Shown here: one piece after another, positions 27,376 to 39,774 of the stretch | Numbering within the stretch: the first letter of the stretch is position 1 | Layout: every line of letters begins with the position of its first letter | DNA from: Pseudorasbora parva | Lineage: Eukaryota > Chordata > Actinopteri > Cypriniformes > Gobionidae | Length of the DNA: 64,000 nt | NCBI RefSeq assembly: GCF_024679245.1 | Contig: NC_090178.1 | Coordinates: 29,793,955-29,857,954, forward strand | Reading direction: 5' to 3' | Notes under the pieces: model-generated | Told to the model about the DNA's origin: nothing | What the model saw: the letters and a program-made list of their open reading frames with translations, nothing else | Database searches by the model: none | Translations under genes and position numbers: made by a program

Positions 27376-28290
27376 AACATTAAAGTAACACAATTGAAAT
27401 GCTTATTGAAATGAAAGTCACTCTTACCATTCGTTTACTCTCTTCATCTTCCTCACCACCAGTCATCTTACACACCACCATCCTATGTTGTCTAGCTACA
27501 CTCTCACCTACCCCTACTTTACAATTTCTAATTTTCATCAGATTACAGCATCTACATAAGATATAGTCCACCTGTGTGCTCATGCCACCACTCTTATATG
27601 TCACCCTGTGTTCCTGCCTCTTCTGAAAGTATGTGTTCACCACAGCCATCTCCATACTTTTAGCAAAGTCTACCAACCTCTGTCCTTCTGAGTTTTATTC
27701 CTGAAGACCAAACCTGCCCATCACTTCCTCGTCCCCACTATTCCCTTCCCCAACATGTCCATTCAAATCTGCCCCTATCCCTACCCTCTCACCTCTGGGA
27801 ACAGTCTGCATCACTTCCTCCAACTCGCTCCAGAATCTGTCTCTCTCATCTTGCTTACAACCTACTTGTGGAGCATAGGCACCAACAACATTCAACATTA
27901 CACCTTCACCTATCCAGCTTCAGACTCATCAACCTATCTGACACTCTCTTTACCTCCAGAACATTATTCACAAACTCCTCCTTCAGGATCACTCCAACTC
28001 TATTTTTTTCCTGTCCACACCATTATAAAACAGTTTAAACCATGCTCCAATGCTTCTAGCCTTGCTCCCTTTCCACTTGGTCTCCTGGACACACACAATG
28101 TCAACTTTCCTCTTCTGCATCATATCTACCAGTTCTCTGCATTGTAACAACATTCAAAGTCCCTACTTTCATTCCTAAACTCCTGCCTTTCCTCTTCTCT
28201 CTCTGCCTATGGACACGCCTTCCTCCTCTAACACACTGTTCTCCTCTCCTTCTTTGACTAACAGTAGCCCAATTTCCACCAGTGCCCTGT
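27376..28290 (-). pseudogene. RTE-type LINE endonuclease fragment
   Basis: The minus strand encodes parts of an apurinic-like endonuclease (exonuclease-endonuclease-phosphatase fold) of RTE LINEs, a sequence often mislabelled as a craniofacial development protein 2-like gene. Segments: LNVVGAYAPQVGC and VGIGADLNGHVGEGNSGDEE (27695-27898), then MAVVNTYFQKRQEHRVTYKS and TQVDYILCRC, QHRMVVCKM (27440-27676). A frame change between about 27676 and 27695 breaks it. The upstream part (27900-28160) keeps weaker similarity. No reverse transcriptase follows: the copy stops at about 27376. Confidence 0.8.
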
Positions 28291-28299
28291 AGGTCAACG

Positions 28300-28740
28300 G
28301 CACTGATAGTAAATGGACTGCTCTTATATAGCGCTTTTAACAGACCCTATGCCCATCCAAAGCGCTTTACATTTTGCCTCACATTCACCCATTCATACAC
28401 CGACGGCAATGTCAGCCATGTAAAGCACCATCCAGCTCAGCGGGAGCAGCTGGGGTTAGGTGTCTTGCTCATGGACACTTCGACACTTGGTCAGGTGGAA
28501 CCGGGGATTGAACCACTAACCTTCGGGTTTGTAGACAAACTACATGAACCACTGAGCCACTGTCTGATGGCTGATGGCGGTTGTTGTTAACCCGGGACCC
28601 AACCGATGCGGTATGGAAGTCATATTCGTGATTCGCATAATTAATTTGGCAAAAATTCTACATCAGATGCCCTTCCTGACATAACCCTCTCTATTTATCC
28701 GGGCTTGGGCCTGGCACAAAAGGTACAGTGGTGTGTGACC
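28300..28740. repeat. nested SINE/LINE-tail-like repeat and RTE 5' remnant
   Basis: 28305-28560 holds the common fish repeat CTTATATAGCGCTTTTAACA ... GGGGATTGAACCACTAACCT. After it, 28600-28740 (CATCAGATGCCCTTCCTGAC) resembles the leader seen upstream of RTE endonuclease copies, so the first repeat may lie inside the RTE copy. Confidence 0.5.
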
Positions 28741-28752
28741 TCCTGTGGCTAG

Positions 28753-29080
28753 AAGAAACCCGTCTCTTGCGTGATACCCAGAAATTTTGAATATTCCGAT
28801 CTAATATGATTTCTGACCTGTAAGGTTACCAGAATAATAATCATACACTGTTTGATAATAGGCCAGAGAAGAACTGGCACCCCGACTGAGCCTGGTTTCT
28901 CCCATGGTTTATTTTTCTCCATCGTGCCCGTGGTGGAGTTTTGGTTCCTTGCCATACGCCTTTGGCTTAGCTTGCTCTGTTGGGGACACTAAAATTATGA
29001 CCTGTTTAAAACTGTTAAGCTGCTTTGAAACAATCATGATTGTAAAAGTGCTATATAAATAAAGTTGATTGATTGGGGAA
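28753..29080 (+). mobile_element. L2-type LINE 3' end
   Basis: Contains only the 3' UTR: GTCTCTTGCGTGATACCCAG through TTTGGTTCCTTGCC to CTATATAAATAAAGTTGATTG, with the typical TGATTG tail. A second small tail piece follows at 29215-29285 with TGATTGATTGATTG. Confidence 0.8.
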
Positions 29081-29445
29081 ACTAAAATTAAGATCTGAGT
29101 TATTCAACTAAATATACAAATTGAATTGATTAATTAGGTCATATTTAATTCTATAAACTAGCCAAATCAAACTATCCAAATCAAATTTTGTTGCAATATT
29201 GTCCTGTTTGGCACTGTGAAGCTGCTTTGAAACAATCGTCATTGTAAAAGCACTATATAAATAAAGTTGATTGATTGATTGATTTTACAATGGTAACTTT
29301 TTAATGTTGTGTTAGCTGACATCTTTGTCCTGTTATATTGTGGTTTAGCAAAATCATCTACAGGGGCCGTATTCACAAAACATTTTATCTTACCTCTAAG
29401 AGTTCTCCTAAATGTCAGTTAAAATTATTAAAGGAACACTCCACC

Positions 29446-30418
29446 CAGGCGCAGATTAACGCACAGGCTGTAGCCTAGGGGCCCCAAATTGGCCAGCCTT
29501 TTTTTTTTTTTTTTTACTATTAATTTACTTCAGCACAAACAAAAAAAAAAGACCCTCATTGGCCCATAAGTAACATAAAAAAGCAGGATTGGATATATGT
29601 GACTTGGGTCTGTCCAATCAGATGCTGGTCTTCATTTATATCACTATTGCTAAAGAAAGTATCATAGTGGAGCACAAAAACGGAATCACTACACACATTC
29701 TACTGGATAATATTGACTATGCCATTTTTAAATGCCATTAATAAATGAGCACACAACTGATACTTGCGTGCACAGTAAATTCCTTCTGTGAGATAATCAC
29801 AGATACATGCGAGGAAACGGCAGCCCGCAAGATCATTTTAAACATGGTAGTATTAGGCGTCTCAATGTGTGTGTGTATGCCAGTTTAGTGGTTAAATTGG
29901 GCCAGGGCTCTCAGGCACATAAGCCTGCTCATTTGTGTCCTGATGTGCCTTGCAGTCAGTTGCCTACTGCAGACATCCCAAGACTTTCGGAAGTTCCGTG
30001 AGTCTCCCGCATATTGATAGCGGGCGGCTTCCTGATGGCCGCAAAATTAGTTAAAATCTCAAACCTTGCGCGTTAGTGCGTGTGCCTCATGAAGCGCATG
30101 CATCCTGATTGGCCTGTTTCAGTTTTTCACATATGATGCAAGACTCATTTTCTCCATTTCTTTGCACAAAACTCTCCAGAAAGTGCCATTTAATGATTTA
30201 TTTACAAAAAATTTTTTACGAGGGAGCATACCGCCGGACCCCCCTAGGGAGAGCACCCCCCCACATTATAAATCACAGTTTAACCACTGTGCCACTTCAC
30301 CATATGTATGTGGACCATGTATGGCACTAAATACATTTTTCCTGTAAATCATAATGATTAAGGGGGGCCACACACAAAGAGCAGCCTAGGGGCCCCTGAC
30401 CACCTTAATCCTCCCCTG
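29446..30418. mobile_element. hAT-type element inserted in element A
   Basis: Ends CAGGCGCAGATTAA and, on the other strand, CAGGGGAGGATTAA; internal mirrored GCCTAGGGGCCCC and GGGGCCCCTAGGCTG. Flanked by ACTCCACC (29438-29445) and ACGCCACC (30419-30426), an 8-bp target duplication with one mismatch. The left flank is the terminus of element A and the right flank resumes it, proving a later insertion. No intact transposase. Confidence 0.85.
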
Positions 30419-30734
30419 ACGCCACCGTTTTTAAAAATAGGGCTTATTCAACTTCTTTTCTACATTTAGATAGCCTGGCTCTGCCCTCCTACATTACTAC
30501 TACAGTACTACGTCTGGGACTGCGGTGTATTCTTAGGTTTTCTCTGAACAAAGTTTTACCGGTTTAGTCAGCGAACAGAGGGAGTGACTGAGAACGATGA
30601 CATTGATGTTTTCCACTAGTTTGTGTTGTAGTTCAGTAATGGTGGCAGAGAAAGATGCGAACGAAACCATTCATTCCGTTGTGGCACCGCTGCCGAATAT
30701 CAAGAAGTTAAAGCCGGAGCAAGAACAGCCGGAG

Positions 30735-31190
30735 CACCTGCAGCTCAATCTAGCAAAGACTGAGCTGCTTGTTTTCCCTGCTAACCCCACCATACAACAC
30801 GATTTTACCATCCAGCTAGGTTCATCTCTGATTACTCCTTCAGGGTCGGTCAGAAATCTTGGAGTAATCTTTGATGACCAGCTGTCCTTCAAAGACCACA
30901 TCTCGAAGATGGCTCGGTCATGCAGGTTTGCATTGCACAACATCAGGAAAATCAGACCGTTCCTTACGGAGCATGCAACACAGCTTCTTGTCCAAGCCCT
31001 GGTCATTTCTAGACTTGACTATTGCAATGCACTTCTGGCTGGACTTCCATCTTGTGCAATCAAACCGCTGCAAATGATCCAGAACGCTGCAGCACGTCTC
31101 GTTTTCAATGAGCCCAAAAGGGCTCATGTCACACCTCTATTCATCTCTCTGCATTGGCTACCACTCGCTGCCCGGATCAAATTCAAAGCC
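30735..31190 (+). mobile_element. L2-type LINE fragment 1 (RT C-terminal part)
   Basis: Encodes LQLNLAKTELLVFPANPTIQ, SVRNLGVIFDDQLSFKDHIS, VISRLDYCNALLAGLP and FISLHWLPLAARIKFKAL. It joins abruptly at about 31190 to the N-terminal RT region of fragment 2. The upstream 47 codons in the same frame (from 30597) are not LINE-like. Confidence 0.85.
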
Positions 31191-32878
31191 CTACCCACTC
31201 ACCTCCTTCAGGCCATTTCTTCTTCAATCACTCCTGCACTCACTCACATTGTCAACACTTCTCTTCACACGGGAAACTTTCCCACAGCATTTAAGCAGGC
31301 TCGGGTAACCCCACTGCTTAAGAAACCCTCTCTGAATCCAGCAGTTTGAGAAAACTACAGACTGATATCCTTTCTGCCTCTCATTGCAAAGACACTTGAG
31401 CGAGTTGTGTTCAATCAACTCTCTATGTTTCTTGAACAGAACAACCTCCTGGACAACAACCAATCCGGCTTCAAAAGCAGCCACTCTTCTGAGACTGCCT
31501 TGCTTGCAGTAACTGAGGCACTGAGACTGGCAAAAGGTGCTTCCAAATCCTCAGTGCTCTCCCTGCTGGATCTGTCTGCTGCTTTTGACACAGTTAACCA
31601 CCAGATCCTCCTGTCAACACTTAAGAAGATGGGTATCCCAGGAACTGCTCTCCAGTGGTTCAGGTCTTACCTCTCTGGTAGGTCCTACAGGGTGTCATGG
31701 AGAGGTGAAGTGTCTAAGTCTCATCATCTAGCTACTGAGGTTCCCCAGGGCTCAATGCTTGGACCACTTCTCTTCTCCATCTACATGATATCATTAGGCT
31801 CTGTCATTGAGAAACACTGCTTCTCCTATCACTGCTATGCTGATGACACAACTCTATTTCTCATTTCAACTAGATGATCCTACAGTCAGTGTTCGTATCG
31901 CTCCCTGTCTGACAGAAATTTCTGACTGGATGAAGGAGCATCACCTTCAACTCAATATTGCAAAGACAGAATTACTTGTTGTCTCAACCAACCCAGCACT
32001 TCATCAAAAATTTCTCCATTCAGCTTGGTTCATCAACCATAACTCCATCTAGGACAGCAAGGAACCTTGGAGTTGATTGATGACCATTTATACTTCACTG
32101 ACCACATTACTGCAACAACCCTGTCCTGCAGATTTGCCTTATACAACATTAGAAAGATTAGACCCTTCCTATCAGAACAGGCTGCACAACTCCTGGTTCA
32201 ATCTCTTGTTATCTCCAGACTGGACTATTGTAATGCTCTTCTAGCTGGCCTTCCAGCATGCACTATCAAACCCTTGCAGCTGATCCAGAATGCAGCGGCG
32301 AGAGTGGTCTTTAATGAGCCGAAGAGAGCGCATGTCACGCCTCTCTTCATCAGACTGCACTGGTTGCCAATGGCTGCTCGCATCAAATTCAAGGCACTAG
32401 TTCTCGCCTACAAAGCAACCACCGGCTCGGCACCAATATACCTAAACTTGCTTGCTCAGACTTACACACCCTCCAGAAGCTTGCGTTCTGCGAGTGAGCA
32501 ACGCCTCGTGGTTCCATCACAAAGAGGCATGAAATCACTCTCACAGACATTTTCCTGGACCTTTCCCACTTGGTGGAATGAACTGCCGATCTCAATTCGT
32601 GCTGATGAGTCTGTAGCCATTTTTAAAAAACATCTTAAGACACATCTTTTCCAATTGCACCTGACCAATAAAGAATAGCGCTTAACTATCCATTTAAATT
32701 TTGTTTGTCCAAAAAAAATGTAAAAACATTTTTTTGTGTACTGTGCTAATTAACTGAGACTTCTTACAGCTCTTACAGGTTGTTGGCCTTGTTTGTTTCA
32801 TTACTTCTATTGCTCTCCCCTTTTTTGTAACTCTTTGGATAAAGCGTCTGCTAAATGATTAAATGTAAATGTAAATGT
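31191..32878 (+). mobile_element. L2-type LINE fragment 2 (RT core to 3' tail)
   Basis: Head-to-tail after fragment 1. It encodes the RT from HTGNFPTAFKQARVTPLLKK, through FKSSHSSETALLAVTEALRL, the box with LLDLSAAFDTVNH (first catalytic aspartates region), VPQGSMLGPLLFSIYM and CYADDTTLF (catalytic YADD), to LVISRLDYCNALLAGLPACT and TWWNELPISIRADESVAIF (up to 32678). Stops and frameshifts at about 31349, 31876 and 32052 break it. The 3' UTR ends with TAAAGCGTCTGCTAAATGAT and repeated TAAATG units. The same 3' end occurs inverted at 43551-43700. Confidence 0.88.
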
Positions 32879-34052
32879 ATTGCCATCATTTACAGGGGCT
32901 AGTGAGCGATTTTATTGCTGTCCATATCCCACCACCCGCGTAAAAATCCCTGGCCCAGTTACCTACTGCTTTTGACAAACACTGAGGTCATGTGGTGATG
33001 TAATAGCTGTCCGAATCCACATCTCTGAGTTTTCAAGAATATATCACTTTAAAATTCACTCTTTATATCTTTTTTAACCACTGCAGAGCACCGTACGGGT
33101 GCGCTTTGCTTTTATTTGGATGCATTTCTAGACTTGTATTTCTTGTATTACTTGTAAAATGCTGGCAAGTATTTACAAGGGCAATATATTGCATCACCGC
33201 TCAAACAAATTAAAAATAAAAGCAAGTAAACATTTGAATTTGGTTGTTATTTACAGCAGCATTTATTCTTATCATACTAAGCATATTACATTTTATTTAC
33301 AGTATGCAATAATGTTTATGGACCACGTTTTGTGTTCCCGATCACAAAACCGTCCGTCCATCATGAATAACACAATCACAATCCGAATGCATGAGTTTTA
33401 GGTTTTATCCTATGGTTTTATTACTGAGGTGGCCTGCACATTTATTTTGACGGATTTGTGAGAAACAAGCAAAGGGCTCTTGACATACATCACGACCAAA
33501 CGTTAGCGATTGGTTATGACAGATTCAGAGTGGTTCAGGGCAGAACCAATAGTTTTGAACTTCAACAGAGTACCCGTCTTCGCGGAAATAAACCCATGTC
33601 AATGGAGAGTGGCGAGACTCTCTGTACAAATGAAATACAAATGTCTCAGTGCATGCATTGTTTTAGTGAATGGAATCCTATGTTGCCAGCTAGCATGTCC
33701 CGAGTAAAAATTATCACAAAAAACAAAAACAAAAAAAAACTTGTGGCCGTGCCCAAGTAGCAGTGCTTTGCCTGTGCTTCCCCATAATATAGTCCCAAGT
33801 CATTATCTGCCAAATTGCCTAGTCTTAATATGCATCGCTATTTGTACTCGTTGTGAATACGCAGGCCACAAGAAGTAATTAGGTGAGTTGAATAAGCCCT
33901 ATTTCTAAAAACGGTGGAGTGTTCGATTAATTAAAAAAAAACAAGTTTTTTCTTAAAACCTATTCACATAGTTGCCAAGAGCAACTTTTACTAAGAATTA
34001 GATAGAAGTCTTAAGCTAAGCGTAAGCTCAGATTGACCTTGTTGCTATGGAT

Positions 34053-35105
34053 TAGGGCTGTGCGATATTGAAAAAAATGTATTATGCAATATCTTGTTAA
34101 ATACTGCAATATTCAATATGCGATACGATATTGCTATTAGTGTGTAAAATCTATTTAAATTATATTAAAACAATTATTTAAAAACTGAAAATAATACCAT
34201 TAATGTGTTTCACATTCTTTCTGAGTAAAGAAAGCATCGCTACAACTTCTGATTGTGACCAGCACCATATTAGCAAAAATGCATGTCATAAATCTGACAA
34301 TATAATTTTAACATCAATGTAAACAAACAAAAAGTGTAATGCCAATATAAAATTCTTTGCTTGACTTCATAATATATAGTTATATCAACCTAAAACTGAA
34401 CATTAAGAACATCCAGATCAACAAAGACACCTTATCTAGGGTTGGATGATATGCTTGTTCTTCTGTTGTTTGACAGACAGCGACAGGTTTACTGTATTAG
34501 CAGGCTTCTTTCCTCAACTGATATCATTCACTTCAAGCATAACCGATTGAGTTTACACACTGTAAAAATTTTTGGTTGGTTTTTGTTGGTTTAACATAAA
34601 AAAGTAAGTAACCTGGTTGCCTTAAAATTTTGAGTTTATTGAAATTAAAAATTTGAGTTGATACAATGAAGGAAATTTGTTTAATAAATAGAAACTCAAA
34701 ATATTTTTGTATCTGAACCACATACATTTTTTGATAAATCATAAAAATAACACTATTTGGCATGTTTCACTGCGTCATCCGAAATAATCCACACACAATT
34801 ACCCAATATGCTTACAAAATCTTTTAATAATATTTTAATAAAGGTTGTCAAATCTCAAAAAATTGTCATTGTATTAACTCAAAATTTTAATTTCAATTAA
34901 CTCAAAATTAAGGCAACCAGGTAACTTTTTTTCTAAATAATTTTTTACAGTGCATGAATACTCATCAAGACATAACTGTGTGTGTATATTCACACTGTTG
35001 AAGTAGTCTATTAAAATCATTCAGATATTGCGTGCCATTGCGATATGCATATTCCGATATGCACATTTGCGATATTTCGATAATTCGATATATTGCACAG
35101 CCCTA
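34053..35105. mobile_element. hAT-type MITE with its own insert
   Basis: Terminal TAGGGCTGTGCGATAT at left and, reversed, TAGGGCTGTGCAATAT at right. Flanks CTATGGAT (34045-34052) and TTATGGAT (35106-35113) form an 8-bp duplication with one mismatch. It carries a CACTG element at 34558-34952. Confidence 0.88.
34558..34952. mobile_element. CACTG-ended palindromic MITE nested in hAT MITE
   Basis: Starts CACTGTAAAAATTTTTGG and ends AATTTTTTACAGTG, flanked by CA on both sides. Internal mirrored words GGTTGCCTTAAAATTTTGAG and CTCAAAATTAAGGCAACC make it a long imperfect hairpin. Fits a non-autonomous EnSpm/CACTA-type element. Confidence 0.8.
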
Positions 35106-36269
35106 TTATGGATGATGTCATCATGCTTACTAACTACAGTATGACCACAGTTGCTGATAGGGGAGGGATCTCAGTGATTTAATTATAGAAATATTTTGTT
35201 GAACAAAGTTTCACGCTGCTATATTCAAATAAAATGTTTAAAATAAGAATGTTGCCATACTCAAAGAAAGATTTTAAAATAAAAATGTTGCCATTTTCAA
35301 ATAAAGTTTTTAAAAAGTGTCACTAATTAAGCTCGTATACGTTCAGCTAATTGTCAGACTCTAACATGTCTGCATCTCGAGAGATTGAGCTCGAGAGAAC
35401 AGAATTCAAGCGAAAATGATGTTTTATAAACAAAGTTTTTTATCTAATCAGTGCGAGAGGAGGTATATACACAGCCAAGAGCCGACTCACCTAACGTTAG
35501 TCACCACCACAGTTTGCTGAATCCCTCCACCACCCCGTTCCTCACTCTCAGCCTGCGATACAGGACAGAACTCTGGGTTTGGGCTAAATTCTGAGCTCAG
35601 AGCCCTCGATCGCTTCGGACAGCTCGTCATATACGCTTGTATTGTTTTACTTTATTTAATCATTTTTGAGTGTGAACAACAACTAACAACAACTTTTTAA
35701 GTAAAAACAACTGACACATCTTAGCCTAATCTAACATTTTTTGCTTTTGTTTATTAAAGATACATTAATTATCACTGTTGCCTCAATATTGTATAGTGTC
35801 TTTAGGCGGGTTATCACAATTTACATTTTGCTTAGGACTAAAACTCAAAATTAAATCTGAGAAACCTATTGCCCCATGAATGAGTAAATAGTATTAGGAA
35901 ATCACTCTTTTTAAACAGTGGAGTCAAAAGTAACCCAATTTTAACCCAACAGCCATTATGATTGTTTGTGATTTGGTCTTAGTGACTTAGGAGTCCTTTT
36001 GACTACTCCTAGTGTTTCATGGATTTAGGAGCTAGTTTTCGTGTTAAAATGCGTTGTGAAATACTCTTAGAGCAAAAAATTATATTGTCCAAAAAATATT
36101 TTTAAGAGTTTCTCCTAAATTGGCAAGTTAGGAGCTACATTTAGCCTTATAATGTTTTTTGAATATGGCCTCTGAAAACTAATGCAGATATAGATATTCA
36201 TACATTTATTGACGACGCTCAGTCAACTTGCTATCGAGTGTTCACAGACCGGCTTTGACCATTACAATA

Positions 36270-36500
36270 CACTGTCAGAAAAAAAAGTACATTGCTGTCA
36301 CTGGGGCGGTACCCTAAGGTACAAAACCAAAAAGGTACAAATATGTACTTTTAAGGTTCTACTATGTACCTTTAAGGTACAAATTGCCTTTTAAGGCACT
36401 AATATGTACCATTTAGGGGTGAGTAAGGTACAAAGATGTACACTTTTGTACCTTAGGGTACCGCCCCAGTGACAGCACTGTACCTTTTTTTCTGAGAGTG
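36270..36500. mobile_element. CACTG-ended palindromic MITE, 231 bp
   Basis: Starts CACTGTCAGAAAAAAAAGTAC, ends GTACC...TCTGAGAGTG; TA on both sides. Mirrored GTCACTGGGGCGGTACCCTA and its reverse near 36457 form a hairpin whose loop is rich in GGTACAAA / TTTGTACC words. Confidence 0.8.
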
Positions 36501-37810
36501 TATGGCGGACGACTTACATATATAGTGGGCCAAAGAAACAGCCGTTAATGAGGCACTATGTACAGTATATGTCTATGCACCCTGTCACATAACCCAGCAG
36601 CGGCGTTTCTACCACAACCCAGCTGTTGAGTTATAGTCAAAGTGTGGGGTCTTTGCATCCTCTTCCGTAAACAACAGCTCTGTGTTTTAACTTCATTAAT
36701 TGGTGCCTTACTTCTGTGAAATATAGGTTTGTATGTTTTATTTAATCTATAAAATCTTTTATGTGCTGAAAATCAGGGAAGAGATCGCTCAGCTGAACGT
36801 GTCAGTTAGCATCAGCTGTTTTGCATGATGGAAATGCCTTTCGCACTGCACAAAATAAAAGTATTAGGATTTAGGGTTAAAATATGAACCTTGTATGAGG
36901 TAAAAATAATCTAGTATTACTGTACAAATAAACTACCATAAATCAAGCCATTATGCAGAGTTAATGAATAAAACAAACTTGATAGGTTAGAATAACCCTT
37001 GGCTGTCCATATTTGACCCAGAAATGGGTTGCAAAACAAGCCAAATTGAGTTACTTTTAACTCTACGGTTTAAAAAGAGTGATTTCCTAATATTGTTTAC
37101 TTATTCATGGAGCAATAGTTTCTCAGATTTAATTTTGAGAAATGAGAAATGGTGACCTGTTTATGGTTGACTGCCTTCAACATACACACTTTAATTATTA
37201 TTTTATTGAAGAACAGTCCATGACAGATCCATTTTTCTTGAACATTCACATTTGTGAACGTTAATTGCTCTCATTATGATGTGCACTCAAGAGAAAAAGT
37301 TAAAGTGCAACAGCTGAGAGCATCAAAAATAAGAATTTCATTAGGAAACTCAGTTGCATGACCACAGTAAGCACCAGTGAAATATTAAAAATCTTTCCAT
37401 AAATTCAAATGCGCATTTTTTTATTTCAAAACCTGGTAAAATAGTTACATAGATAAAGCATGAATGATTTTGCTATCGGGATGATGCCAAACTAGTATCC
37501 ATTAAAGGTGAACAGTATCTTTTAACAAAGTCCTTTAATGTTCAACAATATTCCATTTATTTGCTACCGTTCAAAAGTGTTGGGTTGTTCAGATTTCAGA
37601 TTTTTCTTCATTTCTGTCATCAAACCACTCACACTCCAAACAGGACTTTTGTCCATCTTCAGAACACAAGGGAAGATATTTTTTTATAAAATCTGAGAGA
37701 TGTCTGTCCCTGACCATCTATGCAACTATCACATTGATGAATAAACATTCATCACCACATACATCAGTTATAATAAATGGGAGCTCAAGCATGCTTGCTT
37801 GACATTTGAG

Positions 37811-37925
37811 AACCAATGAGGTTCATTCTCGTGTGTTACGCAGCAGAATGCAAGAACCAATGAGGTTCATTTTCGTGTGTTACGCAGCAGAATGCAAGAA
37901 CCAATGAGGTTTGTCCTCACGAGTC
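37811..37925. repeat. 44-bp tandem repeat, about 2.5 copies
   Basis: AACCAATGAGGTTCATT recurs at 37811, 37855 and (diverged after GAGGTT) 37899 with the same 44-base spacing; each unit includes GTGTGTTACGCAGCAGAATG. Confidence 0.85.
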
Positions 37926-39774
37926 AACCAGGTTGAGCTTCTGTTTATGTTCGCTGATCAATGTATATATGAATAGAAGCCTAACTGAGCAAGGCCGCTG
38001 GAGCGATTGTTACACAACACACAGCGAGTAGCGGGACTTTTATTATGACGGGACACAGTCGCCGGCGCCATTTCTGCTTTTCCGGTCATGGGTATGAGGT
38101 AATGCAGCTCTGTTAATCATGTCAGATACATTTAAGGGTGTTTAAAATGATGTTTTGACGTTACTTTCTGCGTTCGCTCAGCGGCTGCTGTGACACTTGT
38201 TGCACACTGCTAGAGTAAAGTGTTTCTGCCAAAATAAAACCGGAAACCGATGGTAACGCACATATGACTCAGTCGACATACGACTCCCTCAGAAGTCCCG
38301 GGTCCTTGGTTAAAACAGCAATTTTCTCACAATTTACAAATAGTTGGAAACATTTGGGATATTGTAAGAACTCAACTGAACAAAATATATAACACTGGCC
38401 TGGTGGTTTTTGGATATTTATAGTCACAATACTCAATAGAATACTGAACCGTTCGGTACGGCACTGACGGATCAATACGCGCTTGCAAATTGAGTTTTTT
38501 TCGGTTTTGCATTTAATTAATTATTTCTATTTCTCTTTGTTTGAAATATTCCTCTCAGTTTATTTGGCCTCTTTTTGAGTGTGCCTGTAAGTCTATGTGC
38601 TGATATAAGCAAATATCCAGTCACATTCACTAAAGTTAGGGGGCGTTAGCCGTGTTTTTAAAGCCCTGCCGGTTAAACATTTAATTTGCGTTTTACATGC
38701 GCTGATTGCGCGCGTTATATATTGTACTTTACTAGTTATAACATATATAAATACAGTCGGTTATAAAGTGAAAGTAAAATCACGCGTTTGTATTTGAGAT
38801 GCGAGCAAGTCTTAGCAGCGCAGTGATTGTGAACACTGGTCCTTAAAAGGACAGCTCACCTCTAAAATAATGTAAATAAAACATCTAAAAAAAAAGAGAG
38901 AAAAATTACTTACCGCTCTTGAATAGAGTATGTACAGTAGCTGTCAATCAATGTATATTGCATATTGAAGATGTCGTTTTAATTTCAGTCTACATTTATT
39001 CATTCAATTTCCTAGGCCTATCTATTTAAATGCTGCTGTACATCGTATTACTTAACCCTAATTTAGCATTTGAATGAATCGTTTGAATCAAAGATTCAAT
39101 GACCTGTTCGTAAAATGACGAAAGTTCTCATTCTTGAATGACTCAGCCGTTTGAATGAACGACTCAATGACTCACTCATTAAGACGCACCTGCTGCGAAC
39201 TTCTGGTGGTTTAGTTTCAAGTTTAAACATTCTTTCCAATATTTCTTATTTGTTTATTCAAAAATACAAATCTCATAACATTATTAAATGCAGTTTTATT
39301 TTTTCAGGGTAAATCATTTTATTTGATTGGTAACAGCCCTGTAGTCTTATTCTAATTGAATGTATAGATCAAATGAAAGAATAAAGTATGAAACTTGAAG
39401 CATAGCCTATCTTTAATAAGATTAGGGAGGAAATGCCATTTATGAAGGGTAAAAGTATCACATATATATCGATTTAAATATGCCAAAGCTAAAAACTGGT
39501 AATAATACTGCTTCAGAATAAATCATATTTACAAAAAAAAATTAAATAAATACATTTTAAAAAATTCCAGACAAGGAGATTTTTTATTTGGACAAGTGAA
39601 TGACCAATTTACTTGTCCGAAGGACAAGCATGTGAAAAGGCTTACTGTCGAGCCCTGAAGCTTATTCTAAATACCAATTGTGTCATTGTTTTGGAGCACA
39701 CAAGATAATAAATGTAAGGCTAACATTAATACTAAAAGCCAAAAAACTTCACTTTGATTTCATGGTGTCCTTAA

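Larger units (their letters stand above)
29432..33926. mobile_element. TTAA-flanked element A, containing later insertions
   Basis: Left end AGGAACACTCCACC after TTAA (29428-29431); right end GGTGGAGTGTTCGA before TTAA (33927-33930). Subterminal sequences GTTTTTAAAAATAGGGCTTA (30427 onward, after removing the hAT insert) and, reversed, CCTATTTCTAAAAACGGTGG agree. The TTAA duplication suggests piggyBac- or Kolobok-type. A related right half is at 2543-2888. Confidence 0.7.
29361..36174. mobile_element. outer shell of a nested element complex (CAG...CTG ends)
   Basis: The left end CAGGGGCCGTATTCACAAAA and the right end read on the opposite strand, CAGAGGCCATATTCAAAAAA, are imperfect inverted repeats continuing for about 27 bp. 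Between them lie element A (29432-33926), a hAT copy, two L2 pieces, and a second hAT MITE with its own insert. The flanks show no clear 8-bp duplication, so hAT membership is only suggested by the CAG ends. Confidence 0.6.

Noticed and set aside
27755..28147. 130-codon plus-strand open frame
   Set aside because: It is the antisense shadow of the RTE endonuclease on the minus strand.
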